DNA of 64,000 bases from Desulfopila aestuarii DSM 18488 (GTDB lineage: Bacteria; Desulfobacterota; Desulfobulbia; Desulfobulbales; Desulfocapsaceae), in NCBI GenBank assembly GCA_945863875.1, contig CAMBBS010000020.1, positions 18,687 to 82,686 of the forward strand, in the 5' to 3' direction. A program made the position numbers and the translations under genes. The stretch's first letter is position 1; the number at the start of each line of letters is the position of its first letter. The notes under the pieces are model-generated. The model saw only the letters and a program-made list of their open reading frames with translations. It was not told the DNA's origin and searched no databases. Positions 35,365 through 44,306 of the stretch are shown one piece after another.

Positions 35365-35469
35365 TTTGCTTTTCAATGCATTCTGATGTAGGCTGTTTCG
35401 TATAATGTATCAGGGCGTTATGACAAACTAACGCTGTAAAAAAAGGTTCAGGTTGTGTTCCATACCGGA

Positions 35470-35487
35470 TTGACAACCTCTTGTCAA
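35470..35487. promoter_or_regulatory. 18-base palindromic operator candidate
   Basis: TTGACAA-CCTC-TTGTCAA, perfect 7-base arms. It resembles sites of CRP/FNR-superfamily regulators (TTGAC...GTCAA) and lies about 85-100 bases upstream of the predicted transcription start, a position suited to activation. Confidence 0.5.
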
Positions 35488-35549
35488 ATAAGGGTTTGTC
35501 CGCGAAAAAATAATGCAATATTTTTATGGTCGGATAAAGTCTAAACTTA

Positions 35550-35579
35550 TTGGAAACATTTCTCCTTTTGCGTTATAGT
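35550..35579 (+). promoter_or_regulatory. Probable sigma-70 promoter of the formate dehydrogenase operon
   Basis: TTGGAA (35550-35555) is separated by 17-18 bases from TTATAG/TATAGT (35573-35579). Confidence 0.5.
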
Positions 35580-35783
35580 AACTCATTTTGTGATGGAGTA
35601 AGAAAGATTTTTGCCTTTGTTGTCTTCAAACTTGGAAGTGTAGGAATATCAATAGGAAAACCAATATACTTATTAGTACCGAATAAGAAGTGATCATTTG
35701 AGAAAGGGAAACGAAGGTTCTCGGCACTCCCGGTGCAGTACTGCCCGCCTGGAGTGGATAATCATCATTTAAGGGGTATGTGT

Positions 35784-36251
35784 ATGGATAAGCAGATGAC
35801 GGAAACGTTGGAGGCGATATATGATAAGTGTCTCGCCAATGAAGACAATATTATTACAATATTGCAAGAAATACAAAGTAAAATTGGCTACATACAAGAA
35901 GAAACTGTTAACTGGTTTGCCGAACGTACCAGCATTCCAGCTTCCAAGTATTACGGAGTCGTTACCTTTTATTCCCAATTTCATCAAAACCCGCGCGGCA
36001 AAAATATTGTCACCGTCTGCTGTGGAACGGTTTGTCACGTCAAGGGAGCACCGCGCATCATCGCTAAAGTTCGCGAAGATCTTAAGTTGAAGGATGATCA
36101 GGACACAACCAGGGATATGCTGTTTACCCTTGAGCGTGTCAACTGTGTGGGCGCCTGCAGTATCGCCCCGGTTGTGCTGGTGAACGAAAAGGTGCTTGGA
36201 AAGGTAACTCCAAGTAAAATTGTCAAGAGTCTCAAAGAATACAAGGGATAA
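35784..36251 (+). CDS. NuoE/HydC-like [2Fe-2S] thioredoxin-fold subunit of formate dehydrogenase
   Basis: 155 residues of the 24-kDa complex I subunit family. [2Fe-2S] ligands appear as CCGTVCH (about residue 85) and NCVGACS (about 125). The N-terminal helical part (LQEIQSKIGYIQEE, VTFYSQFH) is typical. I take the ATG at 35784 because AAGGGG is seven bases upstream; an ATG two codons earlier is too close to that site. With the following NuoF-like and FdhA genes it forms a trimeric NAD(P)-linked, possibly electron-bifurcating, formate dehydrogenase. Confidence 0.9.
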   Translation: MDKQMTETLEAIYDKCLANEDNIITILQEIQSKIGYIQEETVNWFAERTSIPASKYYGVVTFYSQFHQNPRGKNIVTVCCGTVCHVKGAPRIIAKVREDLKLKDDQDTTRDMLFTLERVNCVGACSIAPVVLVNEKVLGKVTPSKIVKSLKEYKG

Positions 36252-36254
36252 ACC

Positions 36255-38036
36255 ATGAGCGGCGAAATAGTTGTCAATGTGTGCATGGGTACTGGTGGCA
36301 TAGCTGCCGGTGGTGACCTGGTAATGGAGGAGTTCTCAAAACAATTCGAGGCTGCCGGCATTCAAAACGCCACTGTCAAAGAGAAGTGCAGACTCCATAA
36401 AGTTGGCTGTCGCGGGTTCTGTGCCCGTGATGTTCTGGTCGACATAACTGTCGATGGTGAGGTTTCCACCTATCAATATATTCAACCGGAGATGGTCAGC
36501 AGGTTGATCCAGGACCATGTCATCGGTGCCAAACCGGTCAAGGAATGGCTGGTGGGTGATGATTACCACACCTTTCATGATAATCAGACGAAGATAGTTT
36601 TAGGCGACCTGGGAAAAATCGACCCTGAATCGATAGATGAATATCTCCAGGTCGATGGGTATAAAGCTGCCGAAAAGGCGCTGACCACCATGACCCCTGC
36701 GCAAGTGATTCAGACCGTAAAGGATTCCATGCTGCGAGGAAGAGGTGGCGGTGGTTTTCCAACCGGGATAAAATGGGGCTTTTGTGCCGCCAACAAGTCG
36801 GACCAGTATTATATCATCTGCAATGCCGATGAAGGTGATCCCGGTGCGTTTATGGATCGCTCGGTTGTTGAAGGAAACCCCCATGCCGTCATCGAAGGGA
36901 TGATCATCGGTGCTTACGCAATCGGCGCCAGTATTGGTTATGTCTATATCCGTGCCGAATATCCCCTTGCCGTGGACAGGCTGCATCTGGCCCTGAAGGC
37001 CGCCAAAGAAAGAGGCTATTTAGGCGAAAAGCTTTTTGGTACTGATTTTAATTTTAAAATCAAAGTTAAACTTGGCGCCGGAGCTTTCGTCTGCGGGGAA
37101 GAAACCGCACTTATCGCCTCGATTGAAGGTGAACGAGGTATGCCGCGGGCCAAGCCGCCGTTTCCCGCCAACAAGGGTCTCTGGGGCAAACCGACCATCA
37201 TCAATAACGTTGAGACCTTGGCTAACTTGCCGCATATACTTAATAAAGGTGCCGCCTGGTATGCCTCCATCGGTTCCGAGAAGAGTAAAGGCACCAAGGT
37301 TATTGCCCTGACAGGTAAAATCAGGAATACCGGCCTCATCGAGATTCCCATGGGCATGCCGCTCAAAGAGATCATTTTCAACATCGGCGGCGGCATAGAG
37401 GGTGATAAACTGTTTAAGGCCGTGCAGACAGGCGGTCCTTCCGGCGGCTGTATTCCCCAGCAACATATTGATCTGCCGGTTGATTACGAAGGGCTGGCAT
37501 CCGTTGGCTCGATGATGGGTTCCGGCGGTATGGTTGTCCTGGATGAGACCGACTGTATGGTCAATATTTCCAAGTTTTTCCTGGAATTCACCCAGTCTGA
37601 ATCGTGCGGTAAATGTGTCCCCTGCCGGATCGGCACCAAGCGCTTGCTTGAGATCCTCACCCGGATCACCGAAGGTGATGGCAAAGAAGGAGATATTGAG
37701 CTTCTGCTGGAACTGGCGGAGGATGTCAGAGACTCCAGTCTCTGCGGTCTCGGTATGTCTGCGCCGAATCCGGTTATCAGTACCATTAAATACTTCCGGC
37801 ATGAATATGAAGCCCATATCAAGAACAAAAAATGTCCCGCCAAGGTCTGTAATAAGCTGCTGACATTTTTCATCCGGGAAGATATGTGCGTCGGTTGCGG
37901 CATGTGTGCAAAGGCCTGTCCGGTAAATGCCATTGCCGGCGAGAAAAAGCTGGCCCACAAGATTGACAATCATCTGTGTATTCAGTGCGGATCCTGTTTT
38001 GATGCTTGCAAATTCAGCGCTGTATTAAAGGAGTAG
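36255..38036 (+). CDS. NuoF/HydB-like flavoprotein subunit of formate dehydrogenase
   Basis: 593 residues. An N-terminal thioredoxin-like [2Fe-2S] domain (about 1-95; CRLHKVGCRGFCARD) precedes the NuoF core with the NADH/FMN motif GRGGGGFPTGIKW (about 157), ICNADEGDPGA and ESCGKCVPCRIGT for its [4Fe-4S] cluster. The C-terminus adds two ferredoxin clusters, CVGCGMCAKACP and CIQCGSCFDACK. This layout is that of HydB-type subunits of bifurcating hydrogenases and NAD(P)-dependent formate dehydrogenases. It starts three bases after the NuoE gene. Confidence 0.92.
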   Translation: MSGEIVVNVCMGTGGIAAGGDLVMEEFSKQFEAAGIQNATVKEKCRLHKVGCRGFCARDVLVDITVDGEVSTYQYIQPEMVSRLIQDHVIGAKPVKEWLVGDDYHTFHDNQTKIVLGDLGKIDPESIDEYLQVDGYKAAEKALTTMTPAQVIQTVKDSMLRGRGGGGFPTGIKWGFCAANKSDQYYIICNADEGDPGAFMDRSVVEGNPHAVIEGMIIGAYAIGASIGYVYIRAEYPLAVDRLHLALKAAKERGYLGEKLFGTDFNFKIKVKLGAGAFVCGEETALIASIEGERGMPRAKPPFPANKGLWGKPTIINNVETLANLPHILNKGAAWYASIGSEKSKGTKVIALTGKIRNTGLIEIPMGMPLKEIIFNIGGGIEGDKLFKAVQTGGPSGGCIPQQHIDLPVDYEGLASVGSMMGSGGMVVLDETDCMVNISKFFLEFTQSESCGKCVPCRIGTKRLLEILTRITEGDGKEGDIELLLELAEDVRDSSLCGLGMSAPNPVISTIKYFRHEYEAHIKNKKCPAKVCNKLLTFFIREDMCVGCGMCAKACPVNAIAGEKKLAHKIDNHLCIQCGSCFDACKFSAVLKE

Positions 38037-38041
38037 TGACC

Positions 38042-40726
38042 ATGATTACGTTGACTATTGATGGTAAACAGATAGAAGTCGCAGAGGGCACAACCGTTCT
38101 GGAGGCATCTCGGCAGTTGGGAATTGATGTCCCGACTCTCTGCCATGACGACCGGTTGAAGCCTTTTGGTGCCTGCAGGCTTTGTATTGTGGAAATTAGT
38201 GGTATGGCCAAGCCGGTAACATCCTGTACAACGCCGGCTGCTAATGGAATGGTGGTGAAGACCAACAGCGAAAAACTCTACCGTTTACGGAAAACCACGG
38301 TTGAGCTCCTGCTTTCCGATCATCCCAATGACTGTATGGTCTGTACCAGTTCCGGGGATTGTGCGTTGCAGGAGCTCGCCTATCTGTACGGCATTCGTGA
38401 AAACCGCTTCACCGGCGCAATGCGGGAGCATAATCGAGTCGACCATAACCCGTTTATTACCAGGGATCAGAACAAGTGCGTGATGTGTGGGTTGTGCGTA
38501 CGTGTCTGTGAGGAGGTGCAGGGAGTTGGTGCCATCGGGTATGCTGAAAGGGGGTTTGAAGCAAAAGTCATTCCTCCGTTCGGCAAGGATCTTGATTGTG
38601 AATTCTGTGGTCAGTGCGTTGCCGTCTGCCCGACCGGGGCGTTGACCGGCAGACTCTGGGCCGGAAAACCTCGCCTGGAAGGGGTGAAGTTTACCGATAC
38701 GACATGCACCTACTGCGGTTGCGGCTGTAACATTACCCTGCGCACCCACGGGGATCAGGTTATTCGTGTTGACTCGGACCCGAAGAACCATAATCGCGGC
38801 TGGCTCTGTGTTAAAGGAAGATTTGGTTACGAGTTTATCAACAGCGGGGATCGACTGACCCATCCCCTCATCAGAAGGGAAAAAGGCGGCCAGTTCGAGA
38901 AAGCCAGCTGGGACGAAGCCCTTGATTATGTCGCCAAAAAACTGACGGATATCAAGGCTGAAAATGGTCCGGACGCTCTCGCCGGGCTCTGTTCAGCAAG
39001 ATGCAGCAACGAAGAAAATTATCTCTTTCAGAAGATGTTTCGGGCTGGATTGGGTACCAACAATATTGATCACTGCGCCCGCTACTGACACAGTGCAACA
39101 GTGGCCGGTCTGGCCACAAAATTCGGTTCCGGGGCAATGACCAACTCAGTCGCCGAGATAGCCGATAATGAAGCAATTTTCGTCATTGGATCGAACACCA
39201 CGGAAAATCATCCGATCATTGCCTTGCGCATGAAAGAGGCGGTGGCCAAGGGAGCTCAACTGATTGTTGCCGATCCACGCAAGATTCCTCTGGTAAAATT
39301 TGCCACTCTCTGGCTGCGTCATCGTCCGGGTACGGATTCCACCCTGCTCAATGCGATCATGCATGTCATTCTTGACGAGGGTCTGGAGGATAAAGATTTT
39401 ATCGCGGCAAGAACGGAAGGCTATGATGCCTTTGTTCAATCCCTTGAACCTTTTACCGTCGAATACGGCGAAGAGATTACCGGAGTGCCGGCGGAAGATA
39501 TCAAGAAAGCGGCGCGTATCTATGCAACAGCGGGCAATGCCGGCATATACTATGCCATGGGCATTACGCAGCATATCATGGGGACCTATAATGTATGTGC
39601 GGTGGGTAACCTGGCCATGCTGACGGGTAATGTCGGCAAGCGGGCTGCCGGCGTGAATCCGCTCCGGGGGCAGAATAATGTGCAGGGCGCCTGTGATATG
39701 GGCGGGCTGCCGAATGTATATCCCGGCTACCAGAAGGTGGATGTGCCGGCCATCAAGGAAAAATTTGAAAAGGCCTGGGGCACTAGCCTGTCGGATAAAA
39801 TAGGTCTTGCGGCAACGGAGATGACCGGCGCCATGCTGGATGGAACGCTCAAGGGGATGTATATCTTTGGCGAAAATCCGGCCCTTTCTGATCCAAACAC
39901 CACCCATTCGGTCAAGGCTTTTTCAGCCCTTGACTTCCTGGTGGTCCAGGATATCTTCATGACCGAGACCGCGAGGCTGGCCGATGTTGTCCTGCCTGGC
40001 GCTTCCTTTGCTGAGAAAGATGGTACTTTTACCTGCTCCGAGAGACGGGTTCAGCGGATAAGAAAGGCGGTTAATTCACCTGGTTCCGCGCAATCGGATC
40101 TGAACATCATCGACCAGATTTATAAACGCGTGGTCGCATCCGGGGACTTAACCGAAAAGCCCAAAGCTGCGGCAATTTTTGACGAAGCGGCCGCTCTCTG
40201 GCCGGCCATGGCCGGCATAAACTATGAACGACTGGAACAGCAAAGTCTGCAGTGGCCGTGCCCAAGCACGGATCATCCCGGAACCGAATTCCTGTTCCAG
40301 GATACCTTCCCCAGGGAAGGAGGGAAGGCGCTTTTTACCCCCGTGCCGTTTGTCTCGTCAAAAGAGTTGCCGGATAAAGAATATCCTTATGTCTTGACAA
40401 CCGGTCGGGAGCTGTTCCACTATCATACCGGAACAATGACCAGGCGCTCTTCTGGCCTCAATATGATCGCACCGGAAGCCTTTGTCGAAGTCAACCCTGC
40501 CGATGCCGACGTTCTTGGCGTAGCCCAGGGCGAGTTTTTAACGGTCAGTTCCCGGCGGGGCTCCATTAAATTAAAGGCACGGGTCAGTAAAATTGTCCCA
40601 CCCAATGTGGTTTTTATCCCCTTTCATTACAGTGAGGCCGCTGCAAATCTGCTCACCAGCGATGCCATGGATCCGATCTGTAAGATTATGGAAGCAAAGG
40701 TGTGTGCTGTACGAATCGAGAAGTAG
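38042..40726 (+). CDS. fdhA: Selenocysteine formate dehydrogenase catalytic subunit with NuoG-like N-terminus
   Basis: Reads through UGA at 39086-39088 to give 894 residues with Sec at 349 in HCARY-U-HSATVAGLA. The N-terminal ~210 residues are NuoG-like: plant-type [2Fe-2S] (CHDDRL..GACRLCIVE), a His/Cys region (NDCMVCTSSGDC), and two [4Fe-4S] motifs (CVMCGLCVRVCE, CEFCGQCVAVCP). CTYCGCGC then opens the molybdopterin enzyme proper, ending in the TGRELFHYHTGTMTR domain. It interconverts CO2 and formate and connects through the NuoE/NuoF-like subunits to NAD(P)H and perhaps ferredoxin. AAAGGAG precedes the ATG. No export signal. Operon ends in a terminator. Confidence 0.95.
39101..39116 (+). 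promoter_or_regulatory. bSECIS element of the second fdhA
   Basis: GTGGCC-GGTCT-GGCCAC, a perfect 6-bp stem with the E. coli fdhF-type loop GGUCU, 12 bases after the UGA. Confidence 0.9.
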
Positions 40727-40778
40727 TCATTGCCGTATGCATGGCTCGTGTCGATAACAAGATAAAATATTTTTCATT

Positions 40779-40819
40779 ACGGGAAGTGGGGCAGTTGTTA
40801 GCCCGACTTCCCGTTTTTG
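40779..40819 (+). terminator. Terminator of the NuoE-NuoF-FdhA operon
   Basis: ACGGGAAGTGGGG..CCCGACTTCCCGT (one mismatch) followed by TTTTTG. Confidence 0.85.
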
Positions 40820-40916
40820 TCGTCATCACGAAAAGAAGTCTCCCCCCGGCTTTCGTCCTGATTACCGGAGGTAGCGTTACAATTCAGGCGTTGAGTATAT
40901 AAACAAGATAAACAAG

Positions 40917-41303
40917 ATGAGTGCGCCAATAACCCTTCGATTTGCAAAAACAGTGATAGTCGATTGCGAAAGTGTTATTCTCGTTCCTGAGATCGCCGTG
41001 CAGGAAGCTGGGTATATCAAAACATTTACGGTAAAAGACAACGCCCACGCTAAACACGAATACCATGCTTTGGCGCAAATGGCCTATTTCCAGTTTCAGG
41101 ATGGTGAACTGGAAATCATGGAGATCGATGCGCCCTTGGCGATAACCTCGGGCGCAGATGTGACTGAAATAACAGGCGGCATGGTCCTGTATCGTGATAC
41201 GGCCGGTTCGTTTCATGTACTGGTGCATGCTTTGCAGAATAGAAAAAAACTGCTCGAAGCGGCCTACCGGTACTGTACTCGTTGGGTGCGTCTGGATATT
41301 TGA
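40917..41303 (+). CDS. Hypothetical 128-residue protein upstream of DUF166 gene
   Basis: Not recognised. The protein is soluble, with no cysteine cluster, signal peptide or membrane helix. It has beta-rich segments (VDCESVILVPEIAVQ, MVLYRDTAGSFHVLVHAL) and a helical, basic C-terminus. The ribosome site is weak, and a terminator lies between it and fdhA, so it needs its own promoter (40820-40916). It is 24 bases before the DUF166 gene and is probably made with it. Confidence 0.6.
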   Translation: MSAPITLRFAKTVIVDCESVILVPEIAVQEAGYIKTFTVKDNAHAKHEYHALAQMAYFQFQDGELEIMEIDAPLAITSGADVTEITGGMVLYRDTAGSFHVLVHALQNRKKLLEAAYRYCTRWVRLDI

Positions 41304-41327
41304 TACGGTTGACGTGAGGAAAAGAGA

Positions 41328-41984
41328 GTGAAAGAAGATACGACGAAATCTCGACAACACATTATGGTCTTCCAGCAGAATGGGAGCGGCGAAAAAAAAA
41401 TCAATGGCCTGAGGAAATACGGTAAGGATCTTTTTGACCTGGAGGTCATCAATATCGATGGAATGTTGCCACTGGTGCTCGATGACAGCAGTGCCTATCT
41501 GCCCGATGATATTTGCTGTGATCTGGTCCTTGATTTTCTTCGCCACAGTGACCTGTCGGCTGATTTAGCCGAACGGTGCATGAAAAAAGATATTCCGGTG
41601 GTTGCCTCCGGAAAGAAAATAGTCGGTAAAAAAGCTATTATGCCGCCGACCTGCTGCGGTCTTCCGCGACTGGATGGTCTTGGCAGCTATGGCGAGTATT
41701 TTGGTGCTCCGGAATTTGAGGTTGAGATAGAAGACGGGAAAATATCGGCGGTCAAAGTGCTGCGCGGAGCGCCTTGCGGGGCTTCATGGGAGGTGGCACA
41801 GAGGCTGATCGGTCATCCGGCCGATGATGCGGCCCGTAAAATCGGCCTTGAAACGCAGTTTTACTGTTATGCGGATCCTGCTGGCTGGGATCCCATTTAT
41901 GGTAAAAGTCCGGTGCATTTTGCCGGCAAGATCCATGACAAACAACTCCGGAAGGCCATTGCGAAGGTGCTCGCGCTTCTTTAG
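41328..41984 (+). CDS. DUF166-family protein
   Basis: 218 residues matching, as I recall it, the DUF166 family found mainly in methanogens and some anaerobic bacteria. Conserved features visible are the PPTCCGLPRL motif, the following FGAPEFEVEIEDGKI segment and VLRGAPCGASWEVA, which give at least four cysteines that could bind metal. Its occurrence in organisms with the Wood-Ljungdahl pathway and its place here suggest a link to C1 or thymidylate-type folate chemistry, but no reaction is known to me. GTG start with GAGGAAAAG upstream. A perfect inverted repeat follows. Confidence 0.72.
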   Translation: MKEDTTKSRQHIMVFQQNGSGEKKINGLRKYGKDLFDLEVINIDGMLPLVLDDSSAYLPDDICCDLVLDFLRHSDLSADLAERCMKKDIPVVASGKKIVGKKAIMPPTCCGLPRLDGLGSYGEYFGAPEFEVEIEDGKISAVKVLRGAPCGASWEVAQRLIGHPADDAARKIGLETQFYCYADPAGWDPIYGKSPVHFAGKIHDKQLRKAIAKVLALL

Positions 41985-42014
41985 GTGTGGCCTGTTTTTT
42001 TCTCGGCGGAAAAC

Positions 42015-42050
42015 AATCAAGGCCATCGCTTTGCCGCGATGGCCTTGATT
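42015..42050. terminator. Bidirectional terminator-like hairpin between DUF166 gene and rubrerythrin
   Basis: A perfect 14-bp stem, AATCAAGGCCATCG (42015-42028) with CGATGGCCTTGATT (42037-42050), between convergent genes. No long T-run directly follows. Confidence 0.8.
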
Positions 42051-42051
42051 C

Positions 42052-42627
42052 TTACCAGTTCTTTAGTAATATTTCAAAATACCCTGGTGGCTTGACGCAC
42101 GCTGGACATTTGTCCGGTGGACTGTAGCCTTCGTGCAGATACCCGCAGCTGAGACATTTCCAGGTAACAGATTTTTCGCGCTTGAAAATTCGACCGGAGG
42201 CTAAATTTTCGGCCAGACCGCGAAACATGAGTTCGTGGTTTTTTTCAGAGACATTGATGGCATGGAAAGTGTCTGCTGCGCGTTGAAAACCCTCCTCCTC
42301 GGCCTCTTTAGCAAAAACCTGATACAGTTGGTCATGCACGTAGAGTTCAAGTTCTGCCGAACTGAGCAGATTGGCATGGGTATCTTTTATAACACCGGCT
42401 GGAAATTTCCCGGTGATCTCAAGTTCTCCACCATTGAAAAATTTAAAAAAACGCAAGCCATGTTCATATTCCTGGTGAGCGGTTTCGTCAAAAAGGTTAG
42501 CAATCTGAATAAGCCCCTCCTCACGTGCCTGGGTTGCAAAGAAATTGTAGCGTGTCCGTGCCTGGGCCTCGGCGGAATAGGAAAGAAGGAGATTTTTCGC
42601 TGTTTTGCTCTCACGAAAACCAGCCAT
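42052..42627 (-). CDS. Rubrerythrin
   Basis: 191 residues. An N-terminal four-helix ferritin-like domain carries the diiron ligands (SAEAQARTRYNFFA, ETAHQEYEHG, SEKNHELMFRG). A C-terminal rubredoxin-like domain (WKCLSCGYLHEG and DKCPACVKPPGYFE) holds one Fe(Cys)4 site. Rubrerythrins reduce hydrogen peroxide in the cytoplasm of anaerobes and would protect the oxygen-sensitive CODH/ACS enzymes. It is 14 bases downstream of a small ferredoxin gene on the same strand, its likely electron donor. Confidence 0.93.
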   Translation of the reverse strand: MAGFRESKTAKNLLLSYSAEAQARTRYNFFATQAREEGLIQIANLFDETAHQEYEHGLRFFKFFNGGELEITGKFPAGVIKDTHANLLSSAELELYVHDQLYQVFAKEAEEEGFQRAADTFHAINVSEKNHELMFRGLAENLASGRIFKREKSVTWKCLSCGYLHEGYSPPDKCPACVKPPGYFEILLKNW

Positions 42628-42641
42628 TGGCAGACCCTCCT

Positions 42642-42833
42642 CTATTCCTCTATAGTAATTGCATTAGCACCACACTCGGCGGCCGCCTGGCGAACTATGG
42701 CTTCCAGATGTTTGGGGATGACGTCGTGCTTGACAATAGATACAAGTTGATCCTCATCATATTCGAAAACTTCGGGGCATAATTTGTTACAGTTTCTGTC
42801 GCCCATACACACTTTTGATATAATTGCCTTCAT
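42642..42833 (-). CDS. Small single-cluster ferredoxin
   Basis: 63 residues from the ATG at 42833, chosen because AGGAGG is seven bases upstream. The cluster motif is C9-x2-D12-x2-C15-x3-C19-P with a fourth Cys at about 54. Asp at the second position is known in ferredoxins whose cluster can exist as [3Fe-4S] or [4Fe-4S]. It probably feeds the adjacent rubrerythrin. A possibly structured leader lies upstream. Confidence 0.85.
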   Translation of the reverse strand: MKAIISKVCMGDRNCNKLCPEVFEYDEDQLVSIVKHDVIPKHLEAIVRQAAAECGANAITIEE

Positions 42834-42856
42834 CACTGCCTCCTTTAATGTCGTGT

Positions 42857-42959
42857 AGGAACGCACCCCGTTTTTCGGGGGAGCTCCGGAAAACCCACAT
42901 TTACTCTTTGTGGATAGGTAACCGCTAAGGGCTAATACAAGGGATCCCGATGTGTTCCT
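42857..42959 (-). other. Possible structured 5' leader of the ferredoxin-rubrerythrin operon
   Basis: Distant complementary ends, AGGAACGCAC (42857-42866) and GTGTTCCT (42952-42959, one bulge), enclose CCCCG-TTTTT-CGGGG (42866-42880) and CCACA/TGTGG (42895-42899 with 42909-42913). This would be a multi-branch RNA ending about 20 bases before the ribosome site. I know no riboswitch class with these features. Confidence 0.35.
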
Positions 42960-43046
42960 TTGTACCGGGGAGCGTGCTTATGTTGTCAATTGCCTGACCA
43001 TATGGCACTAGGATAATCGTCTCCGGCAAATCTTGCCACCGACAAA

Positions 43047-44306
43047 TTAGTCAAGTTCATATGAGGCCTTGAAAACAGTGTACGGAACCTGAAGATATTC
43101 AAGAACCTTACCCGTTTTCTTCCATTGCTGCTGATTGAGCAGCCTGGAAAAGTTAAAACTGATTCCGGCGTAAAGCGATCTGTTTTTCTCTACTTCCGTT
43201 GAGTCATAACCCCTGGAGTAGTATCCGCCATGTACTTCGACATATTTTAAAAATGTATTTTCAATGGAATCAAAGCCATCAAGCTTTAGTACCATGGAGT
43301 AAAACTGGTTCGAGTAATCGTCAAAGAAACTATTTGGTGCAACTTCCAGGACATATTCCACTCGAAAATCGATCTTCCGGTCGAGTTCGGGGTATCTGTC
43401 CATCAGCATACTGGTTAGTGCACCGAGGGTGTTCAGGGCCATATCTTCAGGGGAAAAGCCTTGGCTTTCACTGGTGCCGTCAAAAAATTCCATGACCGCC
43501 TGCACGGTCCAGGCGGAGAATGCGGCGTAGAGGTTGGCCGTCTTGGATTCATAACCATAGTACTTGTAAAGTCCGGTGAGGCCGTCCGACAAAGTATAGG
43601 TCGACCAAAAATGTCCGAGTTTGTCGGCACCGCCATATTTGGTGTCCGCGTTAAACCACCCTTCATCTCCCGTCTTCCAGTCGGCCGAGCCATAGTCCCA
43701 TTCGCTCAATCCCCAGATTCCGATGAGAGTTGAGGCCGTCGCCACAGTGTAGAAAAGCTTTTTTTCTTTTGGCTGACGAGACCACCAGTTATCAGCAGCC
43801 GTCACCTTGGTCACTGCGCTGGTTTCTCTAGCAGCATCGATAGCTGTTGGTGCAGGATGGGGCTGTGAAAAAACGGGAACAACTGCGGCCGGAGGAGGAA
43901 CCTGTAATTCTCCGTCCATACGTGCACCATGCAAGTAGGCCCAGGAAAATGCCGTATCTTGAAAATCAGCGCCTCGCAGATCGGCGCCTTCGAGATCAGC
44001 GCCCCCGAAGGCGGCACCTTTTAGCCTGGTATTTTTTAAATTCGCCGCGGACAGATTGGTTAAATTGAGTTGCGATTGCGACAAATCAGCGCCCTGCAAA
44101 TCTACCCCGGAGAGATCCAGTCTGTTCATGTTGAGCCCAGAGAGAACACAGTCCCGGCATTTTCTCGTTTTAATAAGTTGCTCTAAATTCTCCTGTGGTG
44201 TAGCACTCGCGGCTGAGAAAGCAGGATGAGCATTGGCAAAGAGGAGTGCTTGGGCAGATAGAAGAGAAACAAGAACAAGAACATTTCTTTTCATAAAAAA
44301 TTTCAT
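43047..44306 (-). CDS. Exported pentapeptide-repeat protein with DUF2279 domain
   Basis: 419 residues from the ATG at 44306 (a second ATG at 44294 is possible). The signal peptide is KRNVLVLVSLLSAQALLFA, without a clear lipobox. Residues about 45-120 are pentapeptide repeats (VDLQGADLSQ, ANLKNTRLKG, ADLEGADLRGADFQ) that would form a short beta-helix. After a Pro-rich linker, the region from about 180 (LIGIWGLSEWDYG, GGADKLGHFWSTYTLSDG, PEDMALNTLGAL) looks like DUF2279/YfiM, an envelope domain of unknown function, and the end is beta-rich with an outer-membrane-like feel (VHGGYYSRGYDS, SLYAGISFNFS). The fusion is unusual; role unknown. Confidence 0.75.
   Translation of the reverse strand: MKFFMKRNVLVLVSLLSAQALLFANAHPAFSAASATPQENLEQLIKTRKCRDCVLSGLNMNRLDLSGVDLQGADLSQSQLNLTNLSAANLKNTRLKGAAFGGADLEGADLRGADFQDTAFSWAYLHGARMDGELQVPPPAAVVPVFSQPHPAPTAIDAARETSAVTKVTAADNWWSRQPKEKKLFYTVATASTLIGIWGLSEWDYGSADWKTGDEGWFNADTKYGGADKLGHFWSTYTLSDGLTGLYKYYGYESKTANLYAAFSAWTVQAVMEFFDGTSESQGFSPEDMALNTLGALTSMLMDRYPELDRKIDFRVEYVLEVAPNSFFDDYSNQFYSMVLKLDGFDSIENTFLKYVEVHGGYYSRGYDSTEVEKNRSLYAGISFNFSRLLNQQQWKKTGKVLEYLQVPYTVFKASYELD

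Larger units (their letters stand above)
35377..35783. other. Control region of the NuoE-NuoF-FdhA formate dehydrogenase operon
   Basis: About 400 bases without a gene. It holds an 18-base palindrome (35470-35487), a likely promoter (35550-35579) and a GC-rich leader (35700-35770) in which GAGAA/TTCTC and CACTCC/GGAGTG can pair. Confidence 0.5.

Noticed and set aside
35700..35783. Cobalamin riboswitch upstream of the NuoE gene (AGGGAA, CTGCCCGCC)
   Set aside because: Only a loose likeness to the first conserved segments. The B12 box and the remaining core are missing and there is no room for them before the start codon.
37020..37973. Minus-strand open frame opposite the NuoF-like gene
   Set aside because: Shadow of a real gene; composition not protein-like.
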